From Streptomyces sp. NRRL WC-3742 (lineage in GTDB: Bacteria > Actinomycetota > Actinomycetes > Streptomycetales > Streptomycetaceae), in assembly GCF_000720635.1 (NCBI RefSeq), contig NZ_JOCF01000074.1, forward strand, positions 14,910-78,909: DNA of 64,000 bases, written 5' to 3'. The notes under the pieces were generated by a model that had not been told where the DNA came from, ran no database searches, and saw nothing but the letters and a program-made list of their open reading frames with translations. Each line of letters opens with the position of its first letter. The first letter of the stretch is position 1. Positions 8,795 to 17,208 of this stretch are shown piece by piece. The translations under genes were made by a program, and so were the position numbers.

Positions 8795-9136
8795 CTCAAC
8801 GCTTCCCCGGCGCTGGGTTCTACTCTGCACCTCGGCGATTGACGTTCGATAAACGTCCTATTGTCAGCCTGCGGAGTACGTAAAACCGCAGGTCGGAACC
8901 GCCAGCCCGGCGCGCCAGGCGGCGTGCGGAGCCGAGTGCACCACCCTGGCCGTACCGATGTGCTTCCGCAAGACCGCGCGCATCGGCCCAACCATGACGA
9001 GTTGGCCGGAAAGGGACCCCATCGCCCGGTGATCACGCTTATTCTCGGATGCCAAGTGCACACACGAGTGTCTGTCGGCAACACCCCGGCGGGGCCGGTG
9101 CGGGCGGAGGCCACGGGTGGAAGGGTGCCTCTCATC
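8795..9136. other. Intergenic region before the methyltransferase
   Basis: About 340 bp with no convincing gene on either strand; the longer reading of the methyltransferase through here has poor codon bias and no ribosome binding site. It holds the CGATA dyad (8842-8856) and a 7-bp inverted repeat CCTGCGG/CCGCAGG (8868-8874, 8886-8892), suggesting promoter control about 270 bp upstream of the gene. Confidence 0.5.
8842..8856. promoter_or_regulatory. Dyad ACGTTCGATAAACGT, second copy
   Basis: Perfect five-base arms ACGTT/AACGT around CGATA. It matches the dyad at 5624-5638 in 12 of 15 positions and lies upstream of the methyltransferase gene. The shared motif links that gene to the SARP locus. 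Confidence 0.5.
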
Positions 9137-9892
9137 GTGACGACCGGACGGATATCAGACGCGTTCCCCGTGGGCGGGGGCGAGGAGGCCGACGAGCACC
9201 GCCGCCGGGCGGCCCGGGCCCTGCAGGCCGCCGAGTTCGACTCGATCGGCACCGGGTACGGCGAGGCGTTCCCCGCCAAGAACGGGCAACTGGCCTGCGG
9301 GCGCCGCCTCCTGGAGGAGCTGGAGCCCGGCGCCAGGGTCCTGGACGTCGGGTGCGGCAGCGGGGACCCGACGGTCCGGCAGCTGACGGCCGGCGGGCTG
9401 CGGGTGACCGGTGTGGACCTCTCGGACGGGATGCTCGCGCTCGCCCGGGCCGCACACCACCCCGGCCCGCACCCGCCCTCATTCCATCGGATCGACCTCT
9501 ACGATCTGGCCACCGAGCGCGCCGCCCGCGCCTGGAACCTCCCCGGACTCGGTCCTGCGGGCGTTGAGACATTCTCCGCCGTCACCGCGTTCTTCTCATT
9601 GATCATGCTGCCGCAGGACGACATCCCGGCCGTCCTGACCAGGCTGCGGAGCCTGCTGCGGCCGGGCGGGCTGCTGGCGCTCGGCACGGTGGAAACGGAC
9701 TTGGATCACGTTCCGCTTCCGTTCCTTGGCAGAGAGCTGCGGATCAGTGGTTATCTGAGGGAGGATTTGGAGCGGGTTCTGGTTGCCGCAGGTTTCGCCG
9801 TCGAGGAGTGCTCGGGGCATCCGTACGCTCCGGCCAGTACCGCGCTGCCGCCGGAGGAACAGCTGTTCCTGTGCTGTCGACGCGTCGGCTGA
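9137..9892 (+). CDS. Class I SAM-dependent methyltransferase
   Basis: A 251-aa protein with the Rossmann-fold methyltransferase motifs: motif I VLDVGCGSGDP, an acidic residue after the next strand (GVDLSDGML), and a later LRPGGLLALGT strand-turn. It lacks a domain that would specify the substrate. GTG 9137 is chosen because GGAAGGG lies 11 bases upstream and codon bias begins near there; GTG 9125 is possible. It sits between the SARP terminator and a phosphatase gene, and a copy of the SARP-promoter dyad lies upstream, so it may belong to the same regulon. The substrate is unknown. Confidence 0.82.
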   Translation: MTTGRISDAFPVGGGEEADEHRRRAARALQAAEFDSIGTGYGEAFPAKNGQLACGRRLLEELEPGARVLDVGCGSGDPTVRQLTAGGLRVTGVDLSDGMLALARAAHHPGPHPPSFHRIDLYDLATERAARAWNLPGLGPAGVETFSAVTAFFSLIMLPQDDIPAVLTRLRSLLRPGGLLALGTVETDLDHVPLPFLGRELRISGYLREDLERVLVAAGFAVEECSGHPYAPASTALPPEEQLFLCCRRVG

Positions 9893-9987
9893 CCAGGGCG
9901 AGCACGGTAAAAGGGCACCAAAAGAGGGCACCAAGAGCACCACTGAACGACGACCCATCGACCACACCGATTCCAGGACAGGCAGCC

Positions 9988-11841
9988 GTGCGCGACCAGC
10001 TCAAGACCGAGGCGGAGCAGCCGCCCGCCGTCCCGGGCCCGCGTCGTCGTCTCCCGGCCCCGGCGACGCCCCGCGCCGAAGCGCCCCGACGTGCGGCGGC
10101 CCTTCCCGGGATGGCGGACCGCCTCGCCTACCTCGACTCCGCCACCCGCCGGATCAACACCGCCCTCGACCTGGCCGCGACCCTGCGCAACATCGGCCGG
10201 GTGCTGGTGCCGACGCTCGCCGACGCCGCCGTGATCCACCTGCGCGACCCGCTGCCCAACGTCGAGCGCGAGCCCGGCTTTCCGGACGAGCTGCGCATCC
10301 ACCACAGCGCAGGCACCCGGATCGGCCGCCGCGGCCGGCGCAACAGCCCGGACGACCGCAACCGCCACCGGTACGGCTCCCGCTCCTCCGCCGACGACGG
10401 CCCCGCCACCCCGGTGACCCGCGGCGGCGCGCTCGCGCACGCCCTGCTGAGCCGCCGCCCCGCCGAGGCCGCCGTCCTCGGCACCCCGGGGGACGAGCGC
10501 GCCACCGCCCTGCTGCGCGAGCTGTACGGCACCCGCGGCCCGGCCCGGCTGGCCCCCGGCACCTCCGTGATCGCCCTGCCGCTGCGCGGCCGCAAGGCCG
10601 TCCTCGGGCTGCTGGTGCTGATACGCCGGCCGCCCGAACGCACCGGCCGTCCGGCGTTCGACGCGGCCGACATCGCGACGGCCGCCCTGCTGGCGACCCA
10701 GGCCGGACTGGCCGTGGACACCGCGCTGCGGTACGCGCGCGAGTGGGAGATCGCCAACGAACTCCAGCGCAGCATGCTGCCGTTGCGCCTGCCGCAGCCG
10801 CACGGTGTCCGGCTCGCCCAGCGCTACCTGCCCGGCGAGCGCGGCGCGCAGGTCGGCGGCGACTGGTACGACGCCGTGCCGCTGCCCGGCAACCGCGTCG
10901 CCCTGATCGTCGGGGACGTGATGGGGCACTCCCTCACCTCGGCCGCCATCATGGGCCAACTGCGCACCAGCGCCCAGACGTTGGCCGCCCTCGACCTACC
11001 GCCGCACGAGGTGCTCTACCACCTGGACGAGCAGGCGCAGCGGCTCGGCCGAGAGCAGCACCTGGCAACCTGCGTGTACGCGGTGTACGACCCGATCGCC
11101 AACCGGCTGGTACTGGCCAACGCCGGGCACGTCCCGCCGGTACTCGTCCGCCCGGACGGCACGGCCGAGTTGGTGGAGCTGGACTCGGGGGCGCCGATCG
11201 GCGTCGGCGGGGTGGACTTCAACTCGGTGGAGCTGGCCGCGCCGCCCGGTTCGGCGCTGCTGCTGTTCACGGACGGCCTGGTGGAGACCCGCAGCCGCCC
11301 GCTCAGCGACGGACTGGAGCTGCTGCGCGCCCGGATCGAGAGCGCCCGCTGGCGCTCGCCCGAGCAGCTGTGCCAGGAGGCCCTGCGCATCCTGCCGCCG
11401 GGCGACCGGGGCGACGACATCGCGCTGTTGGGCGCCTGCTTCGACGGCATCCCGGCCGGGGACGTCGCCCACTGGTACCTGCAGCCGCGCAACGAGACGC
11501 CGGGCCGGGCCCGCCGGCTGGCCGCGCACACGCTGCGCCGCTGGGGGCTGGAGGAGCTGAGCGAGGCCACCGAGTTGATGGTCAGCGAGCTGGTGACCAA
11601 CGCCGTCCAGCACGCGACCCGGCCCGTCACCCTGAGCCTGGTGCGCACCACCCGGCTGCGCTGCGAGGTCGGGGACGACAGCCCGCTGCTGCCGCGCCCG
11701 CGCCGCACCGGCCCGGAGGACGAGCGCGGGCGCGGGCTGCAGATAGTGGCCCGGTGCGCGGAGCGCTGGGGTGCGACCAGGCTGGGCACGGGCAAGGTGG
11801 TCTGGTTCGAGCAGCGGCTGCCGACGCAGAGCCGGTCCTAG
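9988..11841 (+). CDS. GAF / SpoIIE-type PP2C phosphatase / HATPase protein
   Basis: A 617-aa signalling protein. A GAF-like sensor (about 55-255) precedes a SpoIIE/RsbU phosphatase domain (about 265-480, metal-binding GGDWYD near 290, GDVMGHS, and ANAGHVPP). An RsbW-like histidine-kinase ATPase fold follows (about 500-615, with ELVTNAVQHA and RGLQIV). Phosphatase plus anti-sigma-kinase modules in one chain are common in streptomycetes and act on anti-anti-sigma factors that control alternative sigma factors. GTG 9988 is chosen by codon bias and an AGGACAGG upstream; the start is uncertain. It is convergent with the MMPL gene 38 bp away. The partner sigma factor is not in the window. Confidence 0.88.
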   Translation: MRDQLKTEAEQPPAVPGPRRRLPAPATPRAEAPRRAAALPGMADRLAYLDSATRRINTALDLAATLRNIGRVLVPTLADAAVIHLRDPLPNVEREPGFPDELRIHHSAGTRIGRRGRRNSPDDRNRHRYGSRSSADDGPATPVTRGGALAHALLSRRPAEAAVLGTPGDERATALLRELYGTRGPARLAPGTSVIALPLRGRKAVLGLLVLIRRPPERTGRPAFDAADIATAALLATQAGLAVDTALRYAREWEIANELQRSMLPLRLPQPHGVRLAQRYLPGERGAQVGGDWYDAVPLPGNRVALIVGDVMGHSLTSAAIMGQLRTSAQTLAALDLPPHEVLYHLDEQAQRLGREQHLATCVYAVYDPIANRLVLANAGHVPPVLVRPDGTAELVELDSGAPIGVGGVDFNSVELAAPPGSALLLFTDGLVETRSRPLSDGLELLRARIESARWRSPEQLCQEALRILPPGDRGDDIALLGACFDGIPAGDVAHWYLQPRNETPGRARRLAAHTLRRWGLEELSEATELMVSELVTNAVQHATRPVTLSLVRTTRLRCEVGDDSPLLPRPRRTGPEDERGRGLQIVARCAERWGATRLGTGKVVWFEQRLPTQSRS

Positions 11842-11879
11842 GGTCTGTCGGAACAGGGCTCCCCAGGACCGGCGGAACG

Positions 11880-14072
11880 TCACACCCCGGCGGGTTCCTT
11901 CGTCACGGGCCGCTGCTGCGCCTCCAGTTCGGCGATCAGCTGCTCGCCCTCCATGTCGACGCGCGGAACGACCTTCTCCAGCCGCTCGGGGAACCACCAG
12001 GCGGCCCTGCCGAACAGGGCCATGGCGGCCGGTACCAGGGCCATCCGCACCACGAAGGCGTCCACCAGCACGCCGATCGCCAGGGCGAAGCCGATCGGCT
12101 GGACGATCGGGTCGTGGCCGAGGACGAAGGCGCCGAACACCGAGACCATGATCAGCGCGGCCGCCGTCACCACCCGGGCGCCGCCCCGCACACCGCCGAC
12201 GACCGCCTCGCGCGGGGTGGCGCCGTGGACGTACTGCTCCTTCATGCCGGAGACCAGGAACAGTTCGTAGTCCATGGCGAGCCCGAACAGCACGCCGATC
12301 AGCAGGATCGGCACGAAGCTGACCACCGGCCCGACCTTGGGCACGTCGATGATCCCGTCGAGCCAGCCCCACTGGTAGACGGCGACGACGGCGCCGAGCG
12401 AGGCGGTGATGCTGAGCAGGAAGCCGGCCACGGCCTTGAGCGGGACGAGCACCGAGCGGAAGGCGATGCCCAGGAGCACCACCGCGATGCCGACGATGAC
12501 CGCGAGGAACGGCGGCAGGGCCTGGCCGAGCTTGGTGGAGACGTCGATGTTGGCGGCCGTGGTGCCGGTGACGGCGATCTCGGCGCCGGTGGAGGTCTCG
12601 AGCGCGGCGCGCCGGTCGCGGATCTCGTTGACGAGCGCCTTGGTGTCGGCGTGGTCGGGGCCGGTCTGCGGGATGACGGTCACCAGGGCGGTGCCGCTGG
12701 CCCGGTCGACGGCGGGCGGCAGCAGCGTCTTCACGCCGGGCAGGGCCTGGAGCTCGGCCGCGACGCCCTGGACGGCCTGCTCGGGCTGCCCGTGGCCGTG
12801 GGTGTTCACGACGACGACCAGCGGGGCGTTGAAGCCGGGCCCGAAGCTGTCGCTGATCAGGTCGTACGCCTTGCGGGCGTCCGTACTGGTGGCCTGGGAG
12901 CCGGCGCCCGGCAGGCCGAGGTTCAGGCTGGCGGCGGGCACGGCGAGCGTGCCCAGCCCGGCGAGGCCGATGAGCAGGACGGGCAGCGGGCGGCGGACCA
13001 CGAAGCGGGCCCAGCGCTCGCCCATGGTGGTCCCGCCGCCGGTGGTCAGCGCCCGCTTCCAGACCGGCAGCCTGTCGAGGGAGCGCCCGGCGAAGCCGAG
13101 GACTGCGGGCAGCAGGGTGATCGCGATCAGGACGGCGACGACGACGGCCCCGGAGGAGGCCAGGCCCATCACGGTCAGGAAGGGGACGCCGGCGACGGCG
13201 AGCCCGGCGAGCGCGACGACCACGGTGAGCCCGGCGAAGACGACGGCGCTGCCGGCGGTCGCGGTGGCGCGGGCGGCGGCCTCCTCGGGCTCCAGGCCCT
13301 CGTGCAGGTGGCGGCGGTGCCGGAAGAGGATGAACAGCGCGTAGTCGATGCCGACGGCGAGGCCGACCATCAGGGCGAGCACCGGTGCGGTGGTGATGAT
13401 CTCGAACGGGCCGGTGAGCGCGAGCAGGCCGGCCATCGCCACTGCGACGCCGATCAGCGCGGTCAGCAGCGGCAGCCCGGCGGCGACCAGGCTGCCCAGG
13501 GTGATCACCAGCACGACCCCGGCGACCAGCAGGCCGATCGACTCGCTGCCGCCCTCGACCTTGGCCATCTCCTGGTAGACGTCGCCGCCGTAGGCGACGT
13601 CCAGCCCGGCGGCCTTCGCGGGTTCGGCGGCGGCCTTGACGGCCTCGCGCTGCCGGTCGGTGACGTCGGCGAGCTTGTGGTCGAAGGAGACCAGGGCGAT
13701 GACGACCCGGCCGTCCGGCGAGATCGCGCCGGTGGCGTACGGGTCGGGCACGGCGGCCACGCCCGGGACGGCCGCGATCCTGCCGACCGCTTCCTTGACG
13801 GCCTTGCCCGCCTCGGGGGCGGTGGCTCCTGCGGCCGCAGGGGCGGCGAAGACGACGCGGGCGGAGCCGTGGCCCTGCTCCGGGAAGGCGCCGGTGATCC
13901 TGTCCAGGGTGGCCTGGGCCTCGGTGCCGGGCACCTTGAACTCGGTGCTGGGCTTGTCGGCGAAGGCCCCCGCGGCAGCGCCGACGGCGATGAGCACGGC
14001 GATCCAGACGGCCAGGACGGCCCGCCTCCGCCGGAAGCAGTAGCGGCCCAATCGGTACAGGTACGTGGCCAT
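11880..14072 (-). CDS. MMPL-family RND transporter
   Basis: A 730-aa membrane protein beginning MATYLYRLGRYCFRRRR before the first helix. It has the MMPL layout: two halves, each with one N-terminal helix, a large extracytoplasmic loop and a five-helix bundle, about 12 helices in all. GLAVGIDYALFILFRHR and FGLAMDYELFLVSGMKE are the paired proton-relay helices of the family. These pumps export lipids, polyketides or drugs by proton motive force. ATG 14072 follows AGAGG. It is divergent from a TetR gene across a 30-bp operator, so probably repressed by it and induced by a substrate. Confidence 0.93.
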   Translation of the reverse strand: MATYLYRLGRYCFRRRRAVLAVWIAVLIAVGAAAGAFADKPSTEFKVPGTEAQATLDRITGAFPEQGHGSARVVFAAPAAAGATAPEAGKAVKEAVGRIAAVPGVAAVPDPYATGAISPDGRVVIALVSFDHKLADVTDRQREAVKAAAEPAKAAGLDVAYGGDVYQEMAKVEGGSESIGLLVAGVVLVITLGSLVAAGLPLLTALIGVAVAMAGLLALTGPFEIITTAPVLALMVGLAVGIDYALFILFRHRRHLHEGLEPEEAAARATATAGSAVVFAGLTVVVALAGLAVAGVPFLTVMGLASSGAVVVAVLIAITLLPAVLGFAGRSLDRLPVWKRALTTGGGTTMGERWARFVVRRPLPVLLIGLAGLGTLAVPAASLNLGLPGAGSQATSTDARKAYDLISDSFGPGFNAPLVVVVNTHGHGQPEQAVQGVAAELQALPGVKTLLPPAVDRASGTALVTVIPQTGPDHADTKALVNEIRDRRAALETSTGAEIAVTGTTAANIDVSTKLGQALPPFLAVIVGIAVVLLGIAFRSVLVPLKAVAGFLLSITASLGAVVAVYQWGWLDGIIDVPKVGPVVSFVPILLIGVLFGLAMDYELFLVSGMKEQYVHGATPREAVVGGVRGGARVVTAAALIMVSVFGAFVLGHDPIVQPIGFALAIGVLVDAFVVRMALVPAAMALFGRAAWWFPERLEKVVPRVDMEGEQLIAELEAQQRPVTKEPAGV

Positions 14073-14141
14073 GGGTGACCTCTCGCGGCTCGTTCCTCGG
14101 GCAGGCGGACGCCTGGCGCTGGTCTCGGTCAACCACCGTAC

Positions 14142-14171
14142 GCTCAACTTTGTCGAGTGACAAAGTTGAGC
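14142..14171. promoter_or_regulatory. 30-bp palindromic TetR operator
   Basis: GCTCAACTTTGTC and GACAAAGTTGAGC are perfect 13-bp arms separated by GAGT. It lies 70 bp before the MMPL start and 62 bp before the TetR start, the usual place for a TetR site that controls both genes. Confidence 0.85.
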
Positions 14172-14233
14172 GACCCAATCGGCCGACAGGATCGTTTGAC
14201 GCAGTTGGTCGACCATGGCGATACCCTGGCGCC

Positions 14234-14875
14234 ATGGCACACGTCCCCGCCTCCGAACGCCGCCCACAGCTGGTCCAGGCCGCCATCGAGTTGATGACCC
14301 GCGTGGGGGTCACGGCCGCCAGCACTCGGGCCATCGCGGCCGAACTCGGCGTGGCCCAGGCGACGGTGCACTACACCTTCGGCACCAAGAAGGACCTCTA
14401 CCGGGCCGTCGTCGAGCAGGTCACCGCCGACTTCATGGGCGCGGTGCGCGCCTCCTCCCCCGGCGACGGCACCTTCGGCGAGCAGGTCAGTACCCTCGTC
14501 CACGCCATCTGGGAGGCCGCCACCTGCGCGGACGGGCACTGCATGCTGCTGAGCGAGTTCGGCGCGCTGGCGATGCGCGACGCGGACGTGAAGGAGATCA
14601 TGCAGGGCTTCCAGCGCGAGATCGAGGGCACCGCCACCGAGATGCTCACCGCGCTGGCCGAGGCCCACGGCCTGACCCTGGCACTCCCCGCGAACCTGAT
14701 CGCCGTCCACTTCCTCAGCGGCTTCGACGGCCTGACCGCCCGCCACCTCACACTGCGCAGCACCGACGACGAGCCGGACCCCGAGACCCTGCGCGGACTG
14801 GAACTGCTCGTCGCCACGACCGTCGGACTCTGCCTGGGCGAGCCCGCGGTCGGCCGGCCGCACCCCGTCAGCTGA
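14234..14875 (+). CDS. TetR-family regulator of the MMPL exporter
   Basis: A 213-aa protein. The N-terminal helix-turn-helix (about 8-55) contains GVTAASTRAIAAELGVAQAT and VHYTFGTKKDLY, the classic TetR recognition segment. The C-terminal helical domain is the ligand pocket. ATG 14234 is the natural start, with the MAHVPASERRPQLVQAA N-terminus at the expected distance from the HTH. It is divergent from the MMPL pump with an ideal palindrome between, so it is almost certainly the pump's repressor. Its 3' end overlaps the convergent oxyR by eight bases. Confidence 0.92.
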   Translation: MAHVPASERRPQLVQAAIELMTRVGVTAASTRAIAAELGVAQATVHYTFGTKKDLYRAVVEQVTADFMGAVRASSPGDGTFGEQVSTLVHAIWEAATCADGHCMLLSEFGALAMRDADVKEIMQGFQREIEGTATEMLTALAEAHGLTLALPANLIAVHFLSGFDGLTARHLTLRSTDDEPDPETLRGLELLVATTVGLCLGEPAVGRPHPVS

Positions 14876-15818
14876 CGATCCGCACCGGCAGCTCCGCCAG
14901 CACCTCCCGCAGCGCCGCAGCGAACCACTCGTACTCGGCGCTGCGCGCCGACCCCGGCCGGGTGGCCAGCCCGATCCGCCGGCCCGGCGCCGGGCCGGCG
15001 AAGCGCACGGCGGCCAGCCGGTCGGTGCGCCCCGCCTCGACGTCCAGCGCGGTGGCCGGGAGCAGCGTCACCCCGAGCCCCCCGGCGACGAGCTGGACGA
15101 GCGTGGACAGCCCCGCCGCCCGGGTGGTGGAGCCCCCCGGGTCGGCGCCCACCTCGCGGCAGATGTCCAGCGCCTGGTCGCGCAGGCAGTGCCCCTCCTC
15201 GAGCAGCAGCACCTCCAGGTCGAGCAGCACGTCGCGCGGCACGTCGATCCGCCCGGCCAGCGGGTGCCCGGGCGGGGTGACCAGCACGAAGTCCTCGTCG
15301 AACAGCGGGATGTCCCGGGTCGGCGAGCTGCCGCCGGCCGGCAGCGCGAGCAGCAGCACGTCGAGTCGCCCGGAGGCCAGGCCCTCGAGCAGCGAGGGGG
15401 TGCGCTCCTCGTGGACGTGCAGCTCCAGTTCCTTGAAGCGGTCGCGGACCAGCCGCAGCACGGTGGGCAGCAGGTAGGGCGCCACCGTCGGGATGACACC
15501 CAGGTGCAGCGGCCCGGTGAACGGCCGGCGGGCGGCCTCGACCTCCTCGGTGAGCGCCTGCAGCGAGGCCAGCACCCGGCGCGCGTGAACGCGCACGCGC
15601 TCCCCCAGAGGGGTGACGATCACCTTGCGCGTCGTACGCTCGATGAGCTGCGCCCCGAGCGACTCCTCCAGGGCGGCGACGGCCCCCGACAGCGCGGGCT
15701 GGCTGGTCCCGGTGGCCGCGGCGGCCTCCCGGAAGTGCCGGTGCTCGGCGACGGCGACGAAGGCCCGCAGCTGGGCGACGGTGGGCGTGCGCGGGGAGCG
15801 GACTGTGGCGCTCGCCAC
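14868..15818 (-). CDS. oxyR: OxyR, peroxide-sensing LysR regulator
   Basis: A 316-aa LysR regulator. The N-terminal HTH (VAQLRAFVAVAEHRHF, GTSQPALSGAVAALE) is followed by a substrate-binding domain. GHCLRDQALDIC carries the two redox cysteines that align with Cys199 and Cys208 of E. coli OxyR, so the peroxide switch is intact. GTG 15818 is the chosen start although no clear ribosome binding site precedes it. It is divergent from ahpC-ahpD, the textbook OxyR target. Convergent overlap with the TetR gene (eight bases) may cause some transcriptional interference. Confidence 0.95.
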   Translation of the reverse strand: MASATVRSPRTPTVAQLRAFVAVAEHRHFREAAAATGTSQPALSGAVAALEESLGAQLIERTTRKVIVTPLGERVRVHARRVLASLQALTEEVEAARRPFTGPLHLGVIPTVAPYLLPTVLRLVRDRFKELELHVHEERTPSLLEGLASGRLDVLLLALPAGGSSPTRDIPLFDEDFVLVTPPGHPLAGRIDVPRDVLLDLEVLLLEEGHCLRDQALDICREVGADPGGSTTRAAGLSTLVQLVAGGLGVTLLPATALDVEAGRTDRLAAVRFAGPAPGRRIGLATRPGSARSAEYEWFAAALREVLAELPVRIVS

Positions 15819-16009
15819 AGGCCCGTCGTGTTTGGCCGCGGAGCCCCTGCGGGCGCCCGGGCGCGACGTGGACGATTCGGTACTGATAACAACCTCCGAT
15901 CAGACACATCCAGGGTAGCGATTTCCCTGATCAGTCCACGATGTGGAAATGTGGAACGCGTCCGGAATCCGGACAAATTTCCCTCAGTCTCACCTCAGGA
16001 GAAGCGCAC
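15819..16009. promoter_or_regulatory. oxyR-ahpC divergent promoter region
   Basis: It holds an inverted pair GATCAG (15898-15903) and CTGATC (15927-15932) and an AT-rich GATAACAAC, in a position suitable for OxyR binding. I could not define a canonical OxyR site by eye. Confidence 0.45.
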
Positions 16010-16561
16010 GTGCTCACGATCGGTGACAAGTTCCCCGAGTTCGACCTCAAGGCTTGTGTCGACCTGGATGCCGCGAGCGCCTTCGCCGACATCAACCACA
16101 AGTCCTACGAGGGCAAGTGGAAGGTCGTCTTCTTCTGGCCGATGGACTTCACCTTCGTCTGCCCGACCGAGATCGCCGCGTTCGGCAAGCTGAACGACGA
16201 GTTCGCCGACCGCGACGCCCAGATCCTCGGCGTCTCCGGCGACTCCGAGTTCGTGCACCACGCCTGGCGCAAGGACCACAAGGACCTGCGCGACCTGCCC
16301 TTCCCGATGCTGGCCGACATCAAGCACGACCTGATGCGCGACTGCGGCGTCGAGAACGAGGACGGCACCGCCCAGCGCGCCGTGTTCATCGTCGACCCGA
16401 ACAACGAGATCCAGTTCGTCATGGTGACCGCCGGCTCCGTCGGCCGTAACCCCAAGGAGGTCCTGCGGGTGCTGGACGCCCTGCAGACCGACGAGCTGTG
16501 CCCCTGCAACTGGAACAAGGGCGAGGACACCCTCGACGCCGAGTCCCTGCTGGCCGGCTGA
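16010..16561 (+). CDS. ahpC: Alkyl hydroperoxide reductase AhpC
   Basis: A 183-aa typical 2-Cys peroxiredoxin that reduces hydrogen peroxide and organic peroxides. The peroxidatic cysteine lies in MDFTFVCPTEIAAF and the resolving cysteine in ELCPCNW near the C-terminus. The start is GTG 16010 with AGGAG eight bases upstream; an upstream in-frame ATG has none. It is four bases from ahpD, a two-gene operon divergent from oxyR. AhpD recharges AhpC in actinobacteria, replacing AhpF. Confidence 0.96.
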   Translation: MLTIGDKFPEFDLKACVDLDAASAFADINHKSYEGKWKVVFFWPMDFTFVCPTEIAAFGKLNDEFADRDAQILGVSGDSEFVHHAWRKDHKDLRDLPFPMLADIKHDLMRDCGVENEDGTAQRAVFIVDPNNEIQFVMVTAGSVGRNPKEVLRVLDALQTDELCPCNWNKGEDTLDAESLLAG

Positions 16562-16564
16562 CCC

Positions 16565-17107
16565 ATGGCCCTCGACGACCTGAAGGCCGCCCTCCCGGAC
16601 TACGCCAAGGACCTCAAGCTCAACCTGGGCTCGGTCATCGGCAACTCCGACCTCCCCGCCCAGCAGCTCTGGGGCACCGTGCTCTCCTGCGCGATGGCCA
16701 CCCGCAGCCCCGGCCTGCTCCGCGAGCTGGAGCCCGAGGCCAAGGCCAACCTCTCCCCGGAGGCGTACACCGCCGCCAAGGGCGCGGCCGCGATCATGGG
16801 GATGAACAACGTCTACTACCGGACGCTGCACCTGCTCTCCGACAAGGAGTACAGCACGATGCGGGCCGGTCTGCGGATGAACATCATCGGCACCCCGGGC
16901 GTCGAGAAGATCGACTTCGAGCTGTGGTGCTTCGCCGTCTCGGCCATCAACGGCTGCGGCCAGTGCCTCGACTCCCACGAGGCCGTGCTGCGCAAGGCCG
17001 GGGTCGACCGCGAGGTCGTCCAGGCGTCGGTCAAGATCGCCTCCGTGCTGCAGGCCGTGGCGAGCGTCCTCGACTCCGAGGCCGCGCTGGCCTCCATCGA
17101 CGCCTGA
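16565..17107 (+). CDS. ahpD: Alkyl hydroperoxide reductase AhpD
   Basis: A 180-aa carboxymuconolactone-decarboxylase-fold protein with the active CxxC motif in [11 protein letters not shown]. In mycobacteria AhpD passes electrons from dihydrolipoamide-containing proteins to AhpC. Length and the [15 protein letters not shown] start are typical. It follows ahpC after three bases, so it is translationally coupled, and ends before a perfect 20-bp terminator stem. Confidence 0.96.
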   Translation: MALDDLKAALPDYAKDLKLNLGSVIGNSDLPAQQLWGTVLSCAMATRSPGLLRELEPEAKANLSPEAYTAAKGAAAIMGMNNVYYRTLHLLSDKEYSTMRAGLRMNIIGTPGVEKIDFELWCFAVSAINGCGQCLDSHEAVLRKAGVDREVVQASVKIASVLQAVASVLDSEAALASIDA

Positions 17108-17135
17108 CGCACCCGCACCACCCCGCGGTCCACGC

Positions 17136-17180
17136 GCGAAGGGCCCCGCCCGGACACCACGTCCGGGCGGGGCCCTTCGC
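17136..17180. terminator. Bidirectional terminator, ahpD / AI-2E permease
   Basis: A perfect 20-bp stem (17136-17155 with 17161-17180) with a five-base loop ACCAC sits between two convergent genes. Confidence 0.9.
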
Positions 17181-17208
17181 CGTACCGTGCCGACTGCTCC
17201 GTCGCCGG

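Noticed and set aside
8864..9061. 65-codon minus-strand ORF after the SARP gene
   Set aside because: No ribosome binding site and no signal or domain; likely chance in GC-rich DNA.
9783..14078. Plus-strand open frame of 1431 codons
   Set aside because: It runs antisense through the MMPL gene and in the wrong frame through the phosphatase, with Arg/Gly/Gln-rich composition typical of a high-GC shadow frame.
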